Assembly: GCF_040939455.1 (NCBI RefSeq)
Contig: NC_134129.1
Span: 18,302,001 to 18,366,000 of the forward strand
Direction of reading: 5' to 3'
Source: Microcebus murinus
Lineage: Eukaryota; Chordata; Mammalia; Primates; Cheirogaleidae
Length of the DNA stretch: 64,000 nt
Under the pieces are notes generated by a model. The model saw only the letters and a program-made list of their open reading frames with translations. It did no database searches and was not told the origin of the DNA. Below, piece after piece: positions 61,069 through 64,000 of this stretch (the stretch's first letter is position 1; each line of letters begins with the position of its first letter). The position numbers and the translations under genes are program-made.

Positions 61069-61680
61069 GTGCAATGGCCAGTGGAGGAAATGCAGGGAAG
61101 CTGTCTTGGAAACGCCAACAGGTAGTGACTTACCTCGCCTGTGTGTGAGGCTGTTGGTTTATTGCCAGATGAAAGCCCAAGATGAGCCAAGGGAGTGGTG
61201 TTTGATGAAGAATTGTCCTGCTATGTTTGGGGAGCATATGTTCATGAGAACAGAGCGAAAGGAATAATTTTTTAGGTAGTTTGTCGAGATCCCTTCAAAT
61301 CGCAGTAAAAATACCCAAACATAATTTCTGAATATTAGACCTATGGTCTAAGGTCCAGGCATCGTTGTGACTTTGTAGCTCTGGAAAAATGCTAAAATGC
61401 TTGTCAGATGAGTGTCGTCTGTGCCCATATTCCCATATTCCCTGTGCTCTTGGTTTTGATCTTCAGATACACACAGAGACATCACACCATGGAGCCAGTT
61501 GTGGGCAGAAATGCCAGACCACACGTGTGCCAAGCGTGTGACCGCAAAACCCAGACCTACTCTGTGTTAGAACACGAGTTCCGTAAACAGGTCTGGGCAG
61601 TTCAATCACCTTGTAAAAGAGATCGCTGTAACTTACTAGTTAGATTCGGATGCACCCCCCATTCCTTTGAACCTCAAGGC
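61069..61680. other. Intronic sequence, unassigned
   Basis: Unique-looking sequence. Open frames (61408-61683 plus) have no recognised family. Confidence 0.4.
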
Positions 61681-62310
61681 TGAATTCAGTTTTCTTTTCC
61701 TCAGCCTCCGTCTTCCACGGCCACCGTTCCAGAGCCGGGGAGCCGCAAAGAGAAATTTTGGGGGGCTGGTTTTAGCCCAGCTCTTTTATTTATTTATTTT
61801 TTATTCTCCAGACCCACCTAAGGTCTTCTGAGGTCCTTGCTTTCATTTTCTCAGCCCCGGAAGGAGCAAATGCAAAAGGCTGGGGGCAGCATGGGAGCCG
61901 ATCCAAGAGCAGCGCTGGGAACACACATTCCTCCTGCCCGGGGAGCCAAGCGAGCTTTCGCCTCCGCCCACGCTCCGAGGGGGCAGCTGGGATGGTGTCT
62001 CCACGGGCTGAGAGAAAAATCAATATGCATGGCAATCTGGTGTTGTGCCCATGCCACCCCTGGGGGGAGGCGCGCTCCGTGCCATCCCTGTGTCACAGAT
62101 GCGGGTTGCCACCAGCAACCGGGATGCCTCCCCGTGCAAACAGCTACCCAAAGGAAGGAGGGAGGGGGGTTATAACAGCAGAAAACAGGTGTTTCCAACC
62201 TGCGCAGGTCTCCCTCTCTTCACTTGCCTCCGAAAGCCCTACTCATCCCCCCCCTGCTCCCTCCCTGTCATTCTTGGTATGACACGTCTGGGTATCCAGA
62301 GAAGTAAGAT
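61681..62310. promoter_or_regulatory. GC/CpG-enriched intronic patch, candidate regulatory element
   Basis: In contrast to the AT-rich surroundings, this stretch is GC-rich with repeated CpGs (TTCCAGAGCCGGGGAGCCGC, CCTCCGCCCACGCTCCGAGG, GGGGGGAGGCGCGCTCCGTG). It contains an RFX-type X-box (62105-62119), and an octamer ATTTGCAT lies just beyond it at 62335-62342. It is not recognisable as a transposon. It could be an internal promoter, an enhancer or a decayed CpG island; this is inference from composition only. Several overlapping open frames on both strands are probably due to GC content. Confidence 0.35.
62105..62119. promoter_or_regulatory. RFX X-box-like site
   Basis: GTTGCCACCAGCAAC is a near-perfect inverted repeat of two RFX half-sites (GTTGCC and AGCAAC) with a 3-bp spacer. 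Function is inferred from the motif only. Confidence 0.4.
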
Positions 62311-62519
62311 TTTGGGGGGGGGGTGACAGAGCTTATTTGCATACTACGACAATAGAAATAACAGGCTCCCCTGCTCCGATAAGCCAGATTTAGATGGTGG
62401 CAGTTAATGGCATTGGACCCACACGAATACAAAACATCGTGACACCTTTACCTGTTTAACAACCCCTTAGAAGGCAGAAGTGCACAAATGGCTTCCTGAG
62501 GTGAAAGGGCGACAGACTA

Positions 62520-63010
62520 ATTTGTTATATATTTATTTATTTAATTACTTTCAGAATGTTATGGGGGTACAAACATTTGGGCTGCATTTTTGCATAGCCT
62601 GAGCCAAGGCTACAAGCGTGCCCTTCCCCCCTACAGTGCGCTCTGCCTCCATGAGTTGTGAGTTTACCCGCCCCACCCCACCCACCTGACCAGCACCTGA
62701 TGAATATTATTAGTTCCATGGGAGCACCTCAGTGTGGACCGATTTGTGCCAATTTGATGGCGAGCACGTGGGGTGCTCGTGTTTCCGTTCCTGTGATACT
62801 TCACTTCGAAGGATGGGCCCCAGCTCCATCCAGGATAACGTAAGAGGTGCTGGTTCACCTCTTGATTTTTTTTGTAGTTGAGTAGTACTCCGTGGTATAC
62901 ACATACCGCATTTTATTAATCCACTCATGTATTGATGGGCACTTGGGTTGTTTCCACGTCTTTGCAACTGTGCATTGTGCTGCCATAAACATTCCAGTGC
63001 AGGTGTCTTA
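62520..63010 (-). mobile_element. L1, 3' part, interrupted by a hAT element
   Basis: TTTCAGAATGTTATGGGGGT, ACAAACATTTGGGCTGCATT, CATGTATTGATGGGCACTTG, ATTCCAGTGCAGGTGTCTTA: L1 3' UTR and the ORF2 end in reverse. It continues after the hAT insertion at 63204. Confidence 0.92.
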
Positions 63011-63203
63011 CAGGTGTCCTCAAACTACGGCCCAAGGGCCACATGCCACCTGCCTAGCACATTTATCTGGCGCCCTGGGTGTTTTTGCCGCCGCTGCCTG
63101 TCCTGCTTAGCAGCCGACTCGTCCCGGGCCCACAGTGCCCACTCTCCAACAGTCTGGGGGACGGTGACCTGGCCCCCCTGTTTAAAAAGTTTGAGGACCC
63201 CTG
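63011..63203 (+). mobile_element. hAT-type non-autonomous DNA transposon inside L1 (193 bp)
   Basis: It starts CAGGTGTCCTCAAACTACGG and ends AGTTTGAGGACCCCTG, with the same interior as 14201-14392 (TAGCAGCCGACTCGTCCCGG). The expected 8-bp duplication is not intact: GTGTCTTA on the left against TTATAGAA on the right, sharing only TTA. Compared with other L1 copies, a few bases appear to have been lost at the left junction. Confidence 0.93.
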
Positions 63204-63825
63204 TTATAGAATGTCTCTCTCTTTCCTTTGGGCAGATGCCTAGTAGTGGGATTGCTGGATCAAATGGTATTTTTGGTTTTAGTTCTTTGAGGTATCTCCA
63301 AATTACTTTCCACAGGGGTTGTACTAATTTGCAGTCCCACCAGCCATGTAAGAGTGTTCTGATCTCTCCACATCCAAGCCAGCATTTCTTCTTTTGGGAC
63401 TTTTTGATAAAGGCCATTCTCACTGGATTTAGGTGATATCTCATTGTGGTTTTGATTTGCATTTCTCTACTGATTAGAGATGCTGAGCACTTTTTTTTTT
63501 TTTAATGTTTCTGGCCATTATTCTGTCTTCTTTTGAAAAGTTTTGGTTCATATCCTTTGCCCACTTTTAGATGGGGTTGTCTGAATTTTTCTTGTTGATT
63601 TTCTTAAATTCTAGATAGAGTCTTGTTATCAGCCCTTTATCACATGTGTAGCATGTGAATATTTTCTCCCATATTGCAGGTTGCCTATTCGCTCTAATGA
63701 TAGTATCCTTGGCTGTCCAGAAGCTTTTTAATTTGATCAAGTCTCATTTTATTTATTTTTGTTGCTGCTGTGATTGCTTTGGGGGTCTTCTTGATAAATT
63801 CTTTGTCTCAGCCGATGTATGTTTA
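63204..63825 (-). mobile_element. L1, 5' part of the interrupted copy
   Basis: TGGGCAGATGCCTAGTAGTG, TTGCACTAA-type and CAGTCCCACCAGCCATGTAA text, then TTCTTGATAAATTCTTTGTC. The minus-strand reading gives [21 protein letters not shown]. It is 5'-truncated near 63825. Confidence 0.9.
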
Positions 63826-64000
63826 TGGTAATTTAGGTGTTCTCTGAGATGATTTACATTTTCACTACCATACTCCTAACTTCCTTCTGAGTCCTCACCA
63901 GCAGCCTTTGACATCCACATTCCTACCAACAATTTCTTCAAGGCGACCTAGGTATTTTCTATCACATTCTTCAAAATTATTCCACCCTTTATCCATTACT
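63826..64000. other. Intronic sequence to the window end; possible old L1 text
   Basis: TGAGTCCTCACCAGCAGCCT, ACATTCCTACCAACAATTTC resembles the common L1-like phrase for ancient elements, but it is too short to assign. Confidence 0.35.

Noticed and set aside
59948..61190. Long open frames (over 300 codons) on both strands at 59948-61048 and 60117-61190
   Set aside because: They lie over the TG minisatellite, are open on both strands and in more than one frame, and encode only simple Cys/Val/Met or His/Thr repeats; no splice or promoter context.
61837..62326. Several overlapping frames in the GC-rich patch as a hidden exon or gene
   Set aside because: Frames overlap on both strands, as expected from low stop frequency in GC-rich DNA; no recognisable protein family or convincing splice sites.

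Overview
This window is nuclear DNA from a vertebrate, almost certainly a strepsirrhine primate of the lemur lineage. It lies inside a large neuronal gene. The lineage call rests on about ten Alu elements that carry the A/T-rich linker (TTAGTTGGTCAATTAATTTC on the minus strand) typical of lemur Alus, on L1 elements with the matching lemur-type 3' UTR, and on young DNA transposons (hAT-type and TA-duplicating). It is not a bacterial or viral sequence: there are no operons, and almost every long open frame is a by-product of repeats.

The only protein-coding sequence I can support is one 83-nt exon on the minus strand (1983-2065). It has a polypyrimidine tract with AG acceptor and a GTGAGT donor, and encodes [19 protein letters not shown]...CTLEIES, the Cys-loop region of a GABA-A receptor beta subunit. 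Codon use fits GABRB1 best, but GABRB2 and GABRB3 are identical at the protein level here. Since the gene runs right to left, positions 1-1982 are the downstream intron and positions 2066-64000 lie within the preceding intron, which is therefore longer than 61.9 kb.

Layout: 0-6 kb holds a clipped hAT element, the exon and a stack of L1 copies nested in each other. At 6.9-7.6 kb is a 142-bp-period AT-rich minisatellite. From 8 to 36 kb there are scattered Alus, MIR/L2 fossils, MaLR LTRs, old L1 pieces and microsatellites. Five related TA-flanked DNA transposons lie at 12.3, 25.6, 37.0, 44.5 and 49.0 kb. At 35.6-36.7 kb is an L1 with an apparent 3' transduction that contains an Alu. From 51 to 59 kb there are more Alus and L1s. 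A 0.9-kb TG-rich minisatellite lies at 60.2-61.1 kb, a GC/CpG-rich patch at 61.7-62.3 kb, and an L1 with a nested hAT element at 62.5-63.8 kb.

The most distinctive observation is the five-member transposon family. Each member carries an internal tandem array of a 31-bp unit (5, 3, 5, 4 and 11 units). Element lengths (574, 512, 578, 543 and 760 bp) differ by almost exact multiples of 31 bp. Each unit holds a GGGCGTGGC KLF/SP-type box, and a shared acidic open frame follows the array. Family names are given from memory of consensus sequences; no database search was possible.
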